The translations under genes were made by a program, and so were the position numbers. This document shows, piece by piece, positions 8,832-18,300 of a stretch of 64,000 nt of DNA. A model generated the notes under the pieces. That model searched no databases, was not told the origin of the DNA, and was given only the letters and a program-made list of their open reading frames with translations. This DNA comes from Chryseobacterium indologenes (GTDB lineage Bacteria; Bacteroidota; Bacteroidia; Flavobacteriales; Weeksellaceae), in NCBI GenBank assembly GCA_002439165.1, contig DJTE01000028.1, positions 1-64,000 on the forward strand, read 5' to 3'. Position 1 is the first letter of the stretch, and each line of letters opens with the position of its first letter.

Positions 8832-9662
8832 ATGGAAAATAGCAGGTATCCGAAGTATACTTTTACATGGATCGGGGGGCTTGTCTTACTGGCAGGATTA
8901 TTCATAGGGACAATGTCTGTTTCTTTTTTTAATCTCTTTTGGAAAATTGTCTTCAAAGAAAATCTGGAGCTTAAAGAATGGTATCTTATGCTGGCCAATG
9001 CAGCCGGTTTTCTTACGGCAATCGCCTTTTTTGATTTTTTCATCGTGAGACCTTCCACAGGACAGAAACTTAACTTTAACTTTTCCACGACCAATTTCTA
9101 CACATACGTTCTGATCTTTCCCATGATGACCGGAATGATGTTTATTGCAGAATTCACCACTTCGCTTATTCCTACAACAGGGCCTTTCTGGGGGAAATAC
9201 TATGAATTTTTCTCCGAGTTGATGAACCAGCTTACCTTTGAACCGGTCATGATGATCATCATGACCGTGATTATGGCTCCCATTTTTGAAGAGATCATCT
9301 TCAGGGGGATTATCCAGAAAGGACTGATCAATAAAGGGGTAAATCCACGGAGGGCTATTTTCTATGCTTCCGTGATCTTCGGCCTGGTGCACGGAAATCC
9401 GTGGCAGTTTGTAGGAGCAGTGCTTCTGGGCTGTGTTCTGGGTTGGGTATATTATAAGACAAAATCGCTGCTGCTGCCTATGCTGCTGCATGCTTTTAAT
9501 AACCTGTGTTCATCACTGCTGATCACTTATACCAAAAGTGAAAGCTTTGCAGACGCATTTAAAGTTCCGGAATGGGCGGTTCTCATTGCCGGACTGGTAC
9601 TATTCTCCCTGTTTTATTACCTTTTCACGAAAAAGTATAAAGTACACTACGCCGAAATTTAA
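8832..9662 (+). CDS. CPBP family intramembrane metalloprotease
   Basis: This 276-residue polytopic membrane protein has about seven hydrophobic segments. The Abi/CPBP signatures are all present: EEIIFRGIIQKGL near residues 153-165 (paired Glu and Arg), FGLVHGNPWQF near 183-193 (His) and LLLPMLLHAFNN near 214-225 (second His). These residues bind metal and catalyse cleavage within the membrane in the Rce1-like family. The native substrate is unknown; in bacteria the family ranges from bacteriocin immunity to protein processing. A well-matched promoter precedes it, and rdgB follows after about 50 bp. Confidence 0.88.
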   Translation: MENSRYPKYTFTWIGGLVLLAGLFIGTMSVSFFNLFWKIVFKENLELKEWYLMLANAAGFLTAIAFFDFFIVRPSTGQKLNFNFSTTNFYTYVLIFPMMTGMMFIAEFTTSLIPTTGPFWGKYYEFFSELMNQLTFEPVMMIIMTVIMAPIFEEIIFRGIIQKGLINKGVNPRRAIFYASVIFGLVHGNPWQFVGAVLLGCVLGWVYYKTKSLLLPMLLHAFNNLCSSLLITYTKSESFADAFKVPEWAVLIAGLVLFSLFYYLFTKKYKVHYAEI

Positions 9663-9712
9663 TGCACAGGGAAACCGGAATAAAAAAGAATTAAGTAAAA
9701 ATGAATATAGAT

Positions 9713-10288
9713 ATGGAATTATTGGTTGCTACACACAATGAGCATAAAAAAGAAGAGATCCAGCAGATTCTGGGAAATGATTTTACGGTAAAAAGCCTTA
9801 CGGATTATGATATTCATGAGGAAATTATAGAAGACGGCGATTCTTTTAATGCCAATGCCCTGATCAAAGCGAAATACTGTTTTGAAAAGACGGGAATTCC
9901 AAGTTTGGGAGACGATAGCGGCCTGGCAGTTGAATCACTGGATGGCAGACCGGGGATTTTTTCCGCACGCTATGCCGGGGATCATGATTTTGCCAAAAAT
10001 ATAGAGAAGGTTTTAAGTGAAATGGAAGGTCAAGACAACAGAAAAGCCTATTTTATTACAGTTCTCTGCTATTATGACGAAAACGGGGCAAAATATTTTG
10101 AAGGAAAAGTACATGGGAATCTGTTAACAGAAAACAAAGGGCACAAAGGCTTCGGATACGATCCTGTTTTTGTTCCTGAAGGGTATGACAAAACCTTTGC
10201 TGAAATGAACCCCGGAGACAAAAACAAAATAAGCCACCGCAAGCAGGCATTGGATCTGTTTCTGGATTTTTTAAAAGTAAAAGACTAA
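9713..10288 (+). CDS. rdgB: RdgB/HAM1 non-canonical purine NTP pyrophosphatase
   Basis: The enzyme hydrolyses dITP, ITP and XTP to monophosphates, keeping deaminated purines out of DNA and RNA. Family marks are the N-terminal substrate loop ATHNEHKKEEI, the GDDSGLAVESLDGRPGIFSARYAG block near residues 65-88 and GFGYDPVFVP near 145. I prefer the ATG at 9713 because the family begins a few residues before the ATHN motif; the ATG at 9701 would add four residues and cannot be excluded. It lies 50 bp after the CPBP protease gene on the same strand. Confidence 0.92.
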   Translation: MELLVATHNEHKKEEIQQILGNDFTVKSLTDYDIHEEIIEDGDSFNANALIKAKYCFEKTGIPSLGDDSGLAVESLDGRPGIFSARYAGDHDFAKNIEKVLSEMEGQDNRKAYFITVLCYYDENGAKYFEGKVHGNLLTENKGHKGFGYDPVFVPEGYDKTFAEMNPGDKNKISHRKQALDLFLDFLKVKD

Positions 10289-10300
10289 ACTGGCTGTATA

Positions 10301-10327
10301 AAATTCCCTTCCATCGGTTGGGAATTT
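10301..10327 (+). terminator. Possible terminator after rdgB
   Basis: AAATTCCC and GGGAATTT pair across an 11-nt loop just after rdgB, followed by AATTTT. The stem is short and AT-rich, so this is tentative. Confidence 0.4.
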
Positions 10328-10401
10328 AATTTTCCGGGAAACCGGAGAACACAAAAATACAGAAGAATCTCTATAAAGAATTATTTTTCGATTTTCTGTC
10401 G

Positions 10402-10409
10402 TACATTTG
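10402..10409 (+). promoter_or_regulatory. -7 element upstream of rnz
   Basis: TACATTTG matches the Bacteroidota -7 consensus TAnnTTTG and lies 19 bases before the TTG start codon of rnz. No good TTG -33 element is seen at the usual distance. Confidence 0.55.
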
Positions 10410-10428
10410 TTTATAATAAACTATTGAT

Positions 10429-11343
10429 TTGAGTACTTATTTAACGATATTAGGCTTTAATTCGGCAATTCCTACCATCAATTCCTCACCCACAGCCCAG
10501 CTGCTGGAAATGGAAGAAAGACACTTCCTGATCGACTGTGGAGAAGGAACGCAGGTACAGCTGAGAAAAGCCAAAGCAAGATTTTCAAAGATCAACCATA
10601 TTTTTATTTCACATCTTCACGGAGACCACTGTTTCGGTCTGCCGGGACTGATTGCCTCTTTCCGTCTTCTGGGAAGAGAAAACCCTCTTCATGTATACGG
10701 TCCGAAAGGAATCAAAAAAATGCTTGAAACTATTTTTCAGATCACGGAAACCCACCGGGGCTTTGAAGTGGTTTATCATGAGCTGGATAAAGATTATTCA
10801 GAAAAGATTTATGAAGATAACAGGGTAGAGGTATACACAATTCCTTTGGATCACAGGATTTACTGCAATGGATATCTTTTCAGGGAAAAACCAAAGGAAA
10901 GACATCTGAATATGAAAGAAATCGCAAAATACAGTGAAATAGAAAGCTGTGACTACCACAACATAAAAGCAGGAAAAGATTTTGTGCTGAGTGATGGTTA
11001 CGTCCTTAAAAATGAAGTGCTGACCCTTGATCCGGCACCTCCGGTTTCCTACGCATTCTGCAGTGATACCCGCTATCTGGAAAGCGTTATTCCGGTCATT
11101 AAGAATGTTACCGTACTTTATCACGAATCCACATTCCTTCACGATCTGAAAGAAATGGCAGACTATACCGGGCATTCCACAGCACTGGAGGCGGGCATGA
11201 TTGCTCAGAAAGCACAGGTTGGAAAATTGATTTTAGGACATTTCTCCAACAGGTATGCAGACCTGACAGTATTTACCGATGAAGCAAGAACTGTTTTCCC
11301 TAATTCTTTTCTGCCGAAAGCGTTGGAAAATGTAAAAATCTGA
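10429..11343 (+). CDS. rnz: Ribonuclease Z
   Basis: RNase Z is a zinc endonuclease that trims the 3' end of tRNA precursors. The 304-residue sequence shows the metallo-beta-lactamase core: IDCGEGTQVQLRKA near residues 36-49, the metal site SHLHGDHCFGLPG near 61-73, YHESTFLHD near 228 and the C-terminal GHSTALEA and LGHFSNRY blocks. The start is a TTG (10429-10431): no ATG is available nearby, and the protein then begins STYLTILGFNSAIPT, as expected for the family. A -7 element sits just upstream. The TIGR02757 gene follows after 7 nt, so they are co-transcribed. Confidence 0.93.
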   Translation: MSTYLTILGFNSAIPTINSSPTAQLLEMEERHFLIDCGEGTQVQLRKAKARFSKINHIFISHLHGDHCFGLPGLIASFRLLGRENPLHVYGPKGIKKMLETIFQITETHRGFEVVYHELDKDYSEKIYEDNRVEVYTIPLDHRIYCNGYLFREKPKERHLNMKEIAKYSEIESCDYHNIKAGKDFVLSDGYVLKNEVLTLDPAPPVSYAFCSDTRYLESVIPVIKNVTVLYHESTFLHDLKEMADYTGHSTALEAGMIAQKAQVGKLILGHFSNRYADLTVFTDEARTVFPNSFLPKALENVKI

Positions 11344-11350
11344 AACCGGT

Positions 11351-12121
11351 ATGCTGAATTTTGAAGAATTAAAAAGTTTTTTAGACGAAAAAGCAGACCG
11401 CTATAACAACCCCGATTTTATAGAAAATGACCCTGTACAGATTCCGCACCGGTTTTCTTTAAAGCAGGATATAGAAATTGCCGGCTTTCTGGCAGCCACT
11501 ATTTCCTGGGGAAACCGGAAATCAATTATTAATTCAGCAGAAAAGATGCTCGGGATTATGGGGAATTCTCCTTATGATTTTGTACTCAGTCACACAGAAA
11601 AAAATCTGGAAAGCTTTCAGGATAAAAGTATTCACAGAACATTCAATGGTGAAGATTTTGCTTATTTTATAAGGCAGTTCCGCAGAATTTATAAAGAAAA
11701 CGAAAGCCTGGAAAACCTGTTTATGATGCAGGATCAGGAAACAAATTTTCAGCATGCGATCGAACGGTTCAGAAACGGATTTCTTGAAACAGGGAAACAC
11801 AGAAGCCATAAACATATCAGTTCTCCCTACAAAAACTCTTCCGCCAAAAGGATTATCATGTTTCTGAGATGGATGGTGAGAAAAGATAAACGTGGCGTGG
11901 ATTTTGGAATCTGGGAAAATATAGATCAGAAATACCTGTCTATTCCGCTGGATGTTCATACCGGAAATATATCAAGAAAGCTGGAGCTGATTCAACGGAC
12001 ACAGAATGACTGGAAAACAGTGGAAGAACTGGATATTGCCATCAGACAATTTGATGAAAATGATCCCGCCAGATATGACTTTGCTTTATTTGGGCTGGGC
12101 GTGACAAAAGAACTTTTATAA
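11351..12121 (+). CDS. TIGR02757 family protein
   Basis: 256 residues. The N-terminal block FLDEKADRYNNPDFIENDPV and the region DIEIAGFLAATISWGNRKSI match the TIGR02757 family as I know it from Bacteroidota, and the C-terminal half has MVRKDKRGVDFGIWENI and YDFALFGLGV. The family is largely helical and uncharacterised; a relation to helix-hairpin-helix DNA glycosylase folds has been suggested by the sequence pattern but not shown here. It sits between rnz and the coiled-coil gene with gaps of 7 and 10 nt, so the three form an operon. Confidence 0.82.
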   Translation: MLNFEELKSFLDEKADRYNNPDFIENDPVQIPHRFSLKQDIEIAGFLAATISWGNRKSIINSAEKMLGIMGNSPYDFVLSHTEKNLESFQDKSIHRTFNGEDFAYFIRQFRRIYKENESLENLFMMQDQETNFQHAIERFRNGFLETGKHRSHKHISSPYKNSSAKRIIMFLRWMVRKDKRGVDFGIWENIDQKYLSIPLDVHTGNISRKLELIQRTQNDWKTVEELDIAIRQFDENDPARYDFALFGLGVTKELL

Positions 12122-12131
12122 ATAAAACAGG

Positions 12132-12662
12132 ATGAAGAAATACAGTGAAAAGACAGAAGTTTTAGAAAAAATAGCCAACGGAATTACCTGGTGGATTGGT
12201 TCTATTCCATCATTGATTGCCCATACTTTATTTTTTATCATATCATTCCTGTTGCCGATGCTTCATCTGGTTGAATTTGATAAAATGCTGCTGATCCTTA
12301 CAACGGTCGTTTCTCTGGAGGCAATTTATCTGGCTATTTTCATTCAGATGTCTGTGAATAAAAGCCATGAAAAAATAGAAGATATCCAGGAAGATATTGA
12401 GGATATCCAGGAGGATATTGAAGAGATCAGTGAAGATATCGAGGAAATCAGCGAAGATATTGAAGAGATCAATGAAGATATTGAAGATATTCAGGAAGAT
12501 ATTGAAGAAATCAATGAGGATGAAGAGGATGAAGATCATAACGAAAGAGCCAGAAATGTAATGCTTAAAAGCAATGTAAGCTCCAATAAAAATGAGATCA
12601 AGGCTTTAAAAGATATTATTGCCCAGCTTCAGAGCGAAATAGAACAGCTGAAGAAAGATTAA
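12132..12662 (+). CDS. DUF1003-like membrane protein with long acidic coiled coil
   Basis: 176 residues. The N-terminal half has two hydrophobic segments (about 22-42 and 52-74; GSIPSLIAHTLFFIISFLLP and ILTTVVSLEAIYLAIFIQMS) resembling DUF1003 proteins. From about residue 82 the protein becomes a run of seven-residue units of the form EDIEEIS, with Ile at the third and sixth positions, giving Ile at all a and d core positions of a coiled coil. A short acidic EDEEDEDHNER stretch and a second helix ending EIEQLKKD follow. The coding DNA is a diverged 21-nt tandem repeat. It is the last gene of the rnz operon. Function unknown; the coil points to oligomerisation. Confidence 0.75.
   Translation: MKKYSEKTEVLEKIANGITWWIGSIPSLIAHTLFFIISFLLPMLHLVEFDKMLLILTTVVSLEAIYLAIFIQMSVNKSHEKIEDIQEDIEDIQEDIEEISEDIEEISEDIEEINEDIEDIQEDIEEINEDEEDEDHNERARNVMLKSNVSSNKNEIKALKDIIAQLQSEIEQLKKD
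12375..12530 (+). repeat. 21-nt tandem repeat encoding heptads
   Basis: About seven diverged copies of a 21-nt unit of the kind GAAGATATTGAAGARATCARY each encode one EDIEEIx heptad. The third bases vary between copies while the protein pattern is kept, which suggests selection on the coil and not a very recent expansion. Confidence 0.8.
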
Positions 12663-12690
12663 TAACAATGCCATTATAAATAAGACGTAA

Positions 12691-12718
12691 ACAGAGCCTG
12701 CTTCAGGCTCTGTTTTTT
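12691..12718 (+). terminator. Terminator of the rnz operon
   Basis: ACAGAGCCTG and CAGGCTCTGT form a strong stem with a 2-nt loop region, followed by TTTTTT. Confidence 0.85.
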
Positions 12719-12842
12719 ATTTTAAAAAAAAATATCCTACTGAATTTGTGGAATATTCATCGGTTAAGGTTTTTTGATTGCAATTTGATAATAAATTAAA
12801 TTAAATCCACTTAACTGGGATATAAAATAGTAATATTTTTAC

Positions 12843-12850
12843 TACATTTG
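12843..12850 (+). promoter_or_regulatory. -7 element of choice-of-anchor L gene 1
   Basis: TACATTTG fits TAnnTTTG and lies 15 bases before the ATG at 12866. It overlaps the TTG at 12848 that would otherwise extend the frame, which argues that translation starts at 12866. Confidence 0.6.
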
Positions 12851-12865
12851 AACAAACAAGAAAAA

Positions 12866-15226
12866 ATGTTAAGTTATAGATTGAAAAAATACTTTTTATT
12901 TTCAGTATTGATGTTTATATCTGTTGGGGCCTTCGCACAGAACCTGCGTAGCAAACCTGCAAAAAAGAACCTTTCAGCAGAAAGTAAAAAAGCAGGAGCA
13001 TTTATAGACGTAAATGTGCCTACGTATACACCTTCAGGATATACCATAGAAGATATGGTGAAGAAAGTACTGATAGCGGGAGGCTCCGTATGTGCCGTAC
13101 CGAATGTAAGCAATGTAACGGTTTCCCCCAATCAACTGCCGACTGACCCTGACAGAGCTTGGGGGTATTTCCATAAAGGAACAACCAACTTTCCCTTTAC
13201 CGACGGTCTTGTTCTTGTAGCCGGAAAAGCAAGGAAAGCCGGAAATGGCCCTGAATCAGGAGTATTATCGGATGAGGTTGCCGGAGGCGGCCTGAATGAT
13301 CCGGACCTTGTAGCTGCCGTTAATCCTCCTGTTGATCTTAAAGATGTGGTAACAGTAGAATTTGATTTTGTTCCCAACAGCACCCAGGTAAAGTTTAATT
13401 ATCTTTTTGCTTCAGAAGAATATACAAGTGGATATCCTTGTGGAGATTTTGCAGACAGTTTTGCGCTTCTTCTTAAAAAAGCCGGAGATCCTAATTATAC
13501 CAACCTTGCAGTTCTTCCCAATGGGGCAGGACCGGTAAGTGTAACCAATATTGTTCCGCCAGGCGTAGGATGTAATAATGAAATAAAGAATGAGGAATAT
13601 TTCGCAGGCCTGAATGATCCTGCAACAGAAACCAACTTTATTGGAAGAACGATTCCTCTTAAGGCGGTTGCTACGGTTATTCCGGGGCAGACTTATCACT
13701 TTAAACTGGTTTTGGCCGATGCGTCGGATCAGAGATTTGATTCCGCCGTATTTATTCAGGGAGGTTCTTTTGATATCGGAATGACAATTGTTGACGGCAA
13801 CGGAAATCCGCTTGGTGAAACCGTTAATATGTGTGACAATACCCCACAGACCTTAAAAGCACAGGTAGTAGCAGCTCCGGGAACCACTTACAGATGGTAT
13901 AAGAACGGAGAGTTTATCCCTTATGCAACCAATCCTACGTACGTAGCTACCGCACCTGGCGTTTATGAAGTAAGGACATATGTAGGAACAACAGAATGTC
14001 AGAAAGCAAGTGTAACCATTATTGGTGGAACTTCCCCCCTGGTACAGAATGCTACCATGAAGCTTTGTGCTACACCCACACAGAGTACCTTTAACCTGGA
14101 AGATGCCAAACCTCTTATCAGTACTACATCCGGAGCTACTTTTAGGTTTTATGCTAACCAGGCTGATGCTGTAGCTCAGAATAACAGCTATATTACCAAT
14201 TTAACGGCTTATAACGGGACAGATAATCAGGTGATCTATGTTGTGGTAAAAAATGACGGTTTCTGCAGCAAAATGGCTACGCTTACGTTAAGACGGGAAG
14301 AAACCCCGGTAGTACAGCTGAATGCGCCGAAAATAAAGATTTGTGAAGGAGAAACGCTGGTTCTGACCGCTACCGGAGGAGTAACCTATCAATGGAGCGA
14401 CACTTCTTCGAAAGAAGGAGTAAGAACAGTAAGTCCGGCTCAGACCACCACTTATACGGTTTATGCAATCGGCGCTCAGGGATGTAAATCATTACAGCCT
14501 GCCAGAATTACGATTGAAGTCGTTCCTGCCATTGTCTCTACATTAAAGGGCGGCCATATCTGTGTAGGAGACATGATTCTTCTGGATGCAGGTGCAGGTC
14601 CCGGGTATACCTATGAGTGGAACACCGGAGAAACCACACGCGCCATTACAGTAGGTGAACCGGGTGAATATACTGTAAAGATCAGCAACGGAGTATGTTC
14701 AAGAGAATTTAAAACCCAGGTGATCCGTGCGGTAGTCCCTCAGATCATCAAAGTAGATTATAACGACAACGGTACAATGGTTCTTACAGCGAGCAATCCA
14801 AGTAACGGTACCCTGGAATATTCGGTAGATAACGGCTTTACCTGGCAGTCCTCGAATGTCTTTACGAACGTACCTAAAAATAAAGTAATATCCATTAAGG
14901 TAAAGGTAAAGAATACGAGCTGTGAAGGATACCTGGAATATTTTACGTTTGTGATGAAGAATGTGATCACGCCTAACGGGGATAATGTGAATGATATCAT
15001 AGATTTCAGCGGTGTAAGTGATTATAAAGACTTCAAAGGATTTGTATTCGACCGCTACGGAAGGGAAGTGTTCAAAGCAGAGAGGACACGTTTGTATTGG
15101 GATGGTTACTTCCAGGGAAAACGCCTTCCTACGGCATCTTACTGGTATCAGGTGACCTTTGAGGATCCTGCAAGCAAACAGCTTACGGTAAAGACAGGCT
15201 GGATCCTGCTTAAGAATATCGAATGA
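12866..15226 (+). CDS. Secreted choice-of-anchor L protein with T9SS type B domain, paralogue 1
   Basis: 786 residues from ATG 12866. A signal peptide (MLSYRLKKYFLFSVLMF..GAFAQ) is followed by the block KAGAFIDVN and a choice-of-anchor L domain (about residues 45-310; marks are RAWGYFHKGTTNFPF, VEFDFVPNSTQVKFNYLFAS and ADASDQRFDSAVFIQGGSF). Two or more Ig-like modules follow (each with KICEGETLVLTATGG or similar) and a final type B sorting domain (VITPNGDNVNDI...FDRYGREVF...LPTASYWYQV...GWILLKN). It should be exported by Sec, then by the type IX system, and held at or released from the surface. It is the first of three tandem paralogues. The ligand is unknown; adhesion is an inference. Confidence 0.85.
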   Translation: MLSYRLKKYFLFSVLMFISVGAFAQNLRSKPAKKNLSAESKKAGAFIDVNVPTYTPSGYTIEDMVKKVLIAGGSVCAVPNVSNVTVSPNQLPTDPDRAWGYFHKGTTNFPFTDGLVLVAGKARKAGNGPESGVLSDEVAGGGLNDPDLVAAVNPPVDLKDVVTVEFDFVPNSTQVKFNYLFASEEYTSGYPCGDFADSFALLLKKAGDPNYTNLAVLPNGAGPVSVTNIVPPGVGCNNEIKNEEYFAGLNDPATETNFIGRTIPLKAVATVIPGQTYHFKLVLADASDQRFDSAVFIQGGSFDIGMTIVDGNGNPLGETVNMCDNTPQTLKAQVVAAPGTTYRWYKNGEFIPYATNPTYVATAPGVYEVRTYVGTTECQKASVTIIGGTSPLVQNATMKLCATPTQSTFNLEDAKPLISTTSGATFRFYANQADAVAQNNSYITNLTAYNGTDNQVIYVVVKNDGFCSKMATLTLRREETPVVQLNAPKIKICEGETLVLTATGGVTYQWSDTSSKEGVRTVSPAQTTTYTVYAIGAQGCKSLQPARITIEVVPAIVSTLKGGHICVGDMILLDAGAGPGYTYEWNTGETTRAITVGEPGEYTVKISNGVCSREFKTQVIRAVVPQIIKVDYNDNGTMVLTASNPSNGTLEYSVDNGFTWQSSNVFTNVPKNKVISIKVKVKNTSCEGYLEYFTFVMKNVITPNGDNVNDIIDFSGVSDYKDFKGFVFDRYGREVFKAERTRLYWDGYFQGKRLPTASYWYQVTFEDPASKQLTVKTGWILLKNIE

Positions 15227-15248
15227 TAATCCCATTTATATAGACAGA

Positions 15249-15275
15249 AGCTGGCTTATAGGCCGGCTTTTTTTA
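15249..15275 (+). terminator. Terminator after choice-of-anchor L gene 1
   Basis: AGCTGGC and GCCGGCT pair with one T-G, followed by a seven-base T run. It separates the first paralogue from the second. Confidence 0.7.
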
Positions 15276-15374
15276 TGGATTGAAAAATAAGGGAAGTTTT
15301 TATTGTAAAATAAATAAACATGTATTAATGATAATGTAAGTTGTATTCAATGAAGTTTAAATTAAAAAAAATAG

Positions 15375-15382
15375 TATTTTTG
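15375..15382 (+). promoter_or_regulatory. -7 element of choice-of-anchor L gene 2
   Basis: TATTTTTG matches TAnnTTTG and lies 16 bases before the ATG. A -33 TTG is not evident at 17-23 nt. Confidence 0.5.
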
Positions 15383-15398
15383 TTTAAAATAATATAAA

Positions 15399-18300
15399 AT
15401 GTTAAATAGGAGAAGCACAAATTTATTTTTGGCATTATTTTTTGCATTAATAGGAAGCTTTGTCTTTTCACAAACCAGAACGGGCGTGGGTGTAGCCAAC
15501 CGGCCTTCAGCAGCGTCGATGAAAGCCGGGGCTTTTATTGATGTTAATACTCCCAATTACCCTGAGTCCGGCTATACTATTGCACAGTTGGTAAAAGATG
15601 TACTGATATCCGGTGGAGGCTGTTCTACTTCCAATGTAAGCAATGTAAATGTTTCTCCCAATCTGTCAGCAAGTAATTCTAACCGAAGCTGGGGATATTT
15701 CAATAAAGCAACCACCAATTTTCCGTTTGCGAAGGGGATTATTCTTTCAACAGGATATGCGGCAAAAGCAGGTAACAGTTTTCAGGCTTCTTTGGATGAT
15801 CAGCTTACGACTACGGGAGACCCCGATCTTGCAGCAGCTCTGAACGTTTCAAACAGCTCCCTGAGGGATGCTGCCTATATAGAATTCGATTTTGTACCTA
15901 CTTCTACGGAGGTAAAGTTCAGATATTTATTTGCATCAATGGAATATCAGGGGAATTTTCCATGCCAGATCACGGATGGTTTCGCTTTATTGCTGAAGAA
16001 GGCCAGCGATCCTACTTATACCAATCTTGCTGTACTTCCCAACAATGCAGGCCCTGTAAGTGTTACCAATATTGTTCCTTCTGATTTTTACTGCGGACCT
16101 AAAAATGCTGCTTATTTCGGAGGATTGAACACCGCGCAGATTGAGACCAATTTTAAAGGACGTACCGTTCCTTTAACGGCTACCGCCACTGTTGTGCCCG
16201 GACAAACCTATCATTTTAAAATGGTTCTGGCAGATTACACAGACTTCAGATATGATTCTGCCGTTTTTCTTGAAGCGGGATCATTTGATATTGGGGTAAG
16301 CATTTTAGACCCTGCAGGCGTTCAACTTCCTGCTTCTGTTAATATGTGTGATAATGCACCTCAGACTTTTACAGCCTCCGTGCAGGCTCCGAATGTGACT
16401 TATCAGTGGTACCTGGGTAACGATCCGATTCCCGGAGCTACCAATGCCAGTTATACAGCCACACAGCCTGGAGTATACAGTGTAAAGGTATATATTCAGG
16501 GCAACACGTGCCCCGGAACGGCAACAATAACCGTTGTAGGAGGAACGGCTCCCACCGTACAGAATGCTACTCTCACTGCCTGCTACGGACCCGGAAATGT
16601 CACATTTAACCTGCCGGCAGCACAGGCTTCTATAAGTACAACTCCGGGGGCTACCTTTTCCTATTATGTAAACCAGGCGGATGCTGTTGCAGGAAATGCA
16701 GCTACGATCCCAAGTCCTGCCACCTATTCCAGCCCGGGAGGACAGACTGTGTATGTCAGGGTAATGAACGGTTTCTGTCCGAAAATAGCAGAACTGCAAC
16801 TGGTAAAGGCTCCGCAGATGACGGCTTCGGCTGCTCCTCCGGCAGTATTAACCTGTGCCAACTCTCAGACTACTTTAAATGCCTCCGCTTCTGTTTATCC
16901 TGCCGGATCTACCTTCAGCTGGACGACTACGGGCGGTAATATTGTTTCTGGAGATAATACACTGACTCCGGTAGTGAATGCTCCGGGAACCTATACTTTA
17001 ACGATATCAAATACTTACCAACCCGGAAATATAACCTGTACGGCTGTTACCAATGTAACTGTAACAGGAGACAGTGCTCCACCGGTTACCGGAATTACTG
17101 CCAGCAAGATACAGATATGTAACGGAGAGTCAGTGGTTTTAACAGCGTCGGGCGGAGTTACCTATAACTGGACCGGTCTTACGGGAACAGGAAATACCCA
17201 GACAGTATCTCCTACTGCTACCACAACTTATACTGTTGCCGCAGTAGGAGCAAACGGTTGTGTTTCGCAGAATCCTGCAACCATTACTATTGAAGTTTCA
17301 AATCCAATCACCGTGCAGAATGCAGTGTTGCATAAATGTTATGCAACAGGGCTTACCTATGATCTTACAACAGCGCAGAGTCAGATAACCACAGTAGCAG
17401 GAGTTACTTTTACCTATTATGTTCTTCAGGCTGATGCCCTTGCCGAAAATGGAAATACGATTCCGGATCCTACAAATTATGCACCTCCGGGTAACCAGAC
17501 AATATATGTTCTTGTAAAAAATGGAGGATGTCACTACGTGGTTTCTCTGCAGTTACTGAGAACAGAGGAAACTACTCTTACCATCGCAGCTCCGCAAACC
17601 GTTACCTGTACCACCCCTCAGGTTACTTTAAATGCATCTGCTTCAGTGGTTCCGGCAGGTTCCACCATTGCCTGGACAGCATCTGCGGGCGGAACTATTG
17701 TATCCGGTGCCGGCACCCTTACACCGGTGGTAAGTACAGGAGGAACTTATACCCTTACCGTAACCAATGTATCTCAACCGGGAAATCTTAGCTGTACCTA
17801 TACAGCCAACGTTACGGTAACACAGGATACAACCAGACCGACAGCCACATTAGTGTCTTCACAGCCAAGAATATGTCTGGGTGAATCCGTAACCCTGACA
17901 GCTTCCGGCGGGGCGACTTATAACTGGGGGAACGGAATTACCGGAAATGGCAGTACACAGGTTGTTTCTCCTACATTAACCACCGTATATACGGTACATG
18001 CTGTGGGCGCAAACGGATGTATTTCTGCTACTCCTGCAACCGTAACGGTTGTTGTTGGTCCGCCTATTGCAGGTATTGCCGCTTCCAGATCAAAAATATG
18101 TGCCGGGGAATCGGTAACACTTACCGCTACGGGAGGTTTCACTTACGAATGGGTAGGGCTTACCGGTAATGGAAATACCCAGACTGTTACCCCTGACGTT
18201 ACAACAACTTACTCCGTTTATGCACTGGGAGGAAACGGATGCCGTTCAACTCAGCCTGCTACCGTGAAGATTGAGGTGGTTCCGGCTATCGTCTCTACAC

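Noticed and set aside
8898..9491. Long antisense frames over the CPBP, prfC, metallophosphatase and other genes
   Set aside because: They mirror strongly conserved genes on the other strand, with His/Arg-rich or low-complexity products and no start signals.
9701..9712. ATG at 9701 as the rdgB start
   Set aside because: The four extra residues precede the normal family start; kept only as a possibility because no ribosome-binding site decides it.
12375..12530. CRISPR-like array in the 21-nt repeat
   Set aside because: The units are contiguous without spacers, lie inside a coding frame and keep the heptad pattern; no cas genes are present.
12848..12865. TTG-started N-terminal extension of the first anchor-L protein
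   Set aside because: The TTG is part of the TACATTTG -7 element and would put extra polar residues before a good signal peptide.
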